DNA from: Paenibacillus athensensis
Lineage (GTDB): Bacteria > Bacillota > Bacilli > Paenibacillales > NBRC-103111
Length of the DNA stretch: 64,000 bases
NCBI RefSeq assembly: GCF_004514475.2
Contig: NZ_MYFO02000006.1
Span: forward strand, 186,001 to 250,000
Reading direction: 5' to 3'
Position numbers and translations under genes: made by a program. The notes beneath the pieces are model-generated. The model ran no database searches and was not told the origin of the DNA. It worked only from the letters and a program-made list of their open reading frames with translations. This document shows positions 62,664 through 64,000 of this stretch, piece after piece. The stretch's first letter is position 1, and the number at the start of each line of letters is the position of its first letter.

Positions 62664-64000
62664 ATGAAATCGGTCGGTGCTTTGTTGAAAACCGCAGCGG
62701 CAAAAAGTTTAGAAGCCCTTCGGGGAAAGAAAAAAGCAGACGCGCATCGCAGTCAACCGCTCCCCGGGACAGATCGCATCTACAGCCGCAACGAACTGCA
62801 TGATTACTTGACTTCCGCCATGCTGCAGCTGCACAAAGAGAATCCCACCCTTCACTCCACTCTTCTCTTGCTCGATCTGGATCGGTTCCGCAACATCAAC
62901 CTGTTTATGGGTTATTCCTTCGGCGATCAGCTGCTCGGCCTTGTAGCCGGTAGACTGACGCGCGGCTTCACCGACCGGGTGGTCGTGCAGACAGGCGACG
63001 ACGAATTCCTGATGCTGCTGTTTGCCGCCAATCCGCTGGAGCTGGCCGAACGCGTCGATCAAGTGAAAAACGTTTTCGCCGAACCGTTCGCCATTGCTGG
63101 TCAAGAATGTTTTGTAAACGCTAGCATCGGCGTCTGCGACGTCTTTCTCCAGCACGACAACATCGGTCAAGCGCTGCGTCAGGCCGATCTCGCCCTGCTG
63201 TCCGCCAAGCATATGGGCAAAAACAAAACGATCCGCTACGACGCTTCCCAGGAAGGCCCGTCCTTCAACCGGATTCATATGGAAACCGAGCTGCGCAAGG
63301 CGATTTTCTCCGACCAGCTCATTTTGTATTACCAGCCGCGGCTGGAGCTGTCTTCAGGCAACATCATCTGTCTGGAGGCGCTGGTCCGCTGGAAGCACCC
63401 GATTCACGGCATCATCCCGCCCAACGATTTCATTCCGCTGGCCGAGGAAAGCGGCTTGATACTGCCCTTGGGCGAATGGGTGCTGCGCCGCGCCTGCCGG
63501 CAAAAGAAAGAATGGCTCGATGCCGGCATCATCGATTATCAGATTGCCGTCAACATCTCGCCAAGCCAATTCCAGCAGCACGACTTCGCCGACCAGATCA
63601 TCAACATCATTGAAGAAGCCGGCGTCGCTCCGGACTGTATTGAGCTGGAAATCACCGAAAGCTCGATCATGCACAACATGGAGAACACCATCGCCATTCT
63701 GGACAAACTGTGCAAAAAAGGCGTATCGATCTCCATCGACGACTTCGGCATCGGCTATTCGTCGCTTAACTATCTCAAGCATTTCCCGATCCATTGTCTG
63801 AAAATCGACCGCTCCTTCGTCAAAAACATTCACAGCGACCAAAGCGACCTGGCGATTACGCACGCCATCATCAATCTGGGCCATTCGCTGAATCTGCAAG
63901 TCGTCGCTGAAGGCGTCGAAATGCAAAGCCAGCTGGAAATCCTCAAGGAAACGAAATGCCATACGATTCAAGGCTACCTGCTCAGCCCGCCGGTATCGGC
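62664..64000 (+). CDS. GGDEF-EAL protein, partial (runs off window), probable c-di-GMP phosphodiesterase
   Basis: 445 codons visible, no stop before the edge. No membrane segment. The GGDEF domain (about 45-205) has GDDEF (QTGDDEF) in place of GGDEF and so is probably not a cyclase, perhaps a GTP sensor. The EAL domain (from about 210) keeps LEALVRWKHP, NISPSQF, ELEITES, SIDDFGIGYSSL, LKIDRSFV and AEGVE, all metal and substrate residues, so it should hydrolyse c-di-GMP. Start ATG at 62664 follows GATAGG. It probably opposes the cyclases at 3.5-6.7 kb in the same signalling currency. Confidence 0.88.
   Translation, partial: MKSVGALLKTAAAKSLEALRGKKKADAHRSQPLPGTDRIYSRNELHDYLTSAMLQLHKENPTLHSTLLLLDLDRFRNINLFMGYSFGDQLLGLVAGRLTRGFTDRVVVQTGDDEFLMLLFAANPLELAERVDQVKNVFAEPFAIAGQECFVNASIGVCDVFLQHDNIGQALRQADLALLSAKHMGKNKTIRYDASQEGPSFNRIHMETELRKAIFSDQLILYYQPRLELSSGNIICLEALVRWKHPIHGIIPPNDFIPLAEESGLILPLGEWVLRRACRQKKEWLDAGIIDYQIAVNISPSQFQQHDFADQIINIIEEAGVAPDCIELEITESSIMHNMENTIAILDKLCKKGVSISIDDFGIGYSSLNYLKHFPIHCLKIDRSFVKNIHSDQSDLAITHAIINLGHSLNLQVVAEGVEMQSQLEILKETKCHTIQGYLLSPPVS

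Overview
The window reads as a chromosomal segment of an endospore-forming, fairly GC-rich Bacillota, most likely Paenibacillus or a close relative. The evidence is gene content: sporulation genes (lytH-like peptidase, yunB, sspI), giant SLH-anchored surface proteins, YesM/YesN-type two-component systems, three carbohydrate ABC importers and strong AGGAGG ribosome sites. No rRNA, tRNA or CRISPR array was recognised. Species cannot be fixed from sequence alone.

Left part (1-17.6 kb): a stand-alone LarC C-terminal gene, lytH and yunB converging on one shared terminator, a TetR regulator divergent from two tandem paralogous membrane diguanylate cyclases, then the most striking locus. This is a five-gene minus-strand operon behind a cobalamin riboswitch (15900-16072) with its own terminator. 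It encodes a 1497-residue SLH surface protein carrying two alpha/alpha toroids and three transcobalamin-like (DUF4430-type) beta domains, a lipoprotein with one such domain, EcfT, a fused double EcfA ATPase and an ECF S component. The architecture resembles animal intrinsic factor and transcobalamin, coupled to an ECF transporter: a candidate surface-to-membrane B12 relay. An aminotransferase follows.

Mobile and defence part (18-24 kb): an IS3 remnant, an apparently intact IS3-family element (about 1309 bp) with a frameshift transposase, and an AT-rich Gabija-like pair (OLD nuclease plus UvrD-like helicase).

Carbohydrate part (24.5-55 kb): a 1851-residue beta-helix SLH protein, a GH2 glycosidase, a YesN/YesM pair and a sugar ABC importer; a LacI regulator divergent from an SDR, a LarA-like (DUF2088) protein and a UxaC-like isomerase, with a perfect 18-bp palindrome between them; and a second, decaying importer locus (truncated binding protein, two permeases fused by deletion, collapsed sensor/regulator) that still has intact GH42 and phosphomannose isomerase genes. 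A third intact importer with its own LacI regulator ends the region. Six promoters here share the same layout: two 7-bp half-sites 20-21 nt apart, 29-31 nt upstream of a -10 hexamer. I read this as the binding site of the YesN-type regulator. A palindromic element of about 175 bp occurs twice, each time beside a broken gene.

Right part (55-64 kb): an accessory AT-rich patch (VRR-NUC-like nuclease, two orphan immunity-like proteins, a nucleotidyltransferase with a possibly lost start codon, an XRE/ImmA-type gene split by one amber codon, and intergenic repeats). Housekeeping genes follow (TrmH-type methyltransferase, KtrA, SspI, MtnX-like phosphatase). The window ends inside a degenerate-GGDEF/EAL gene.
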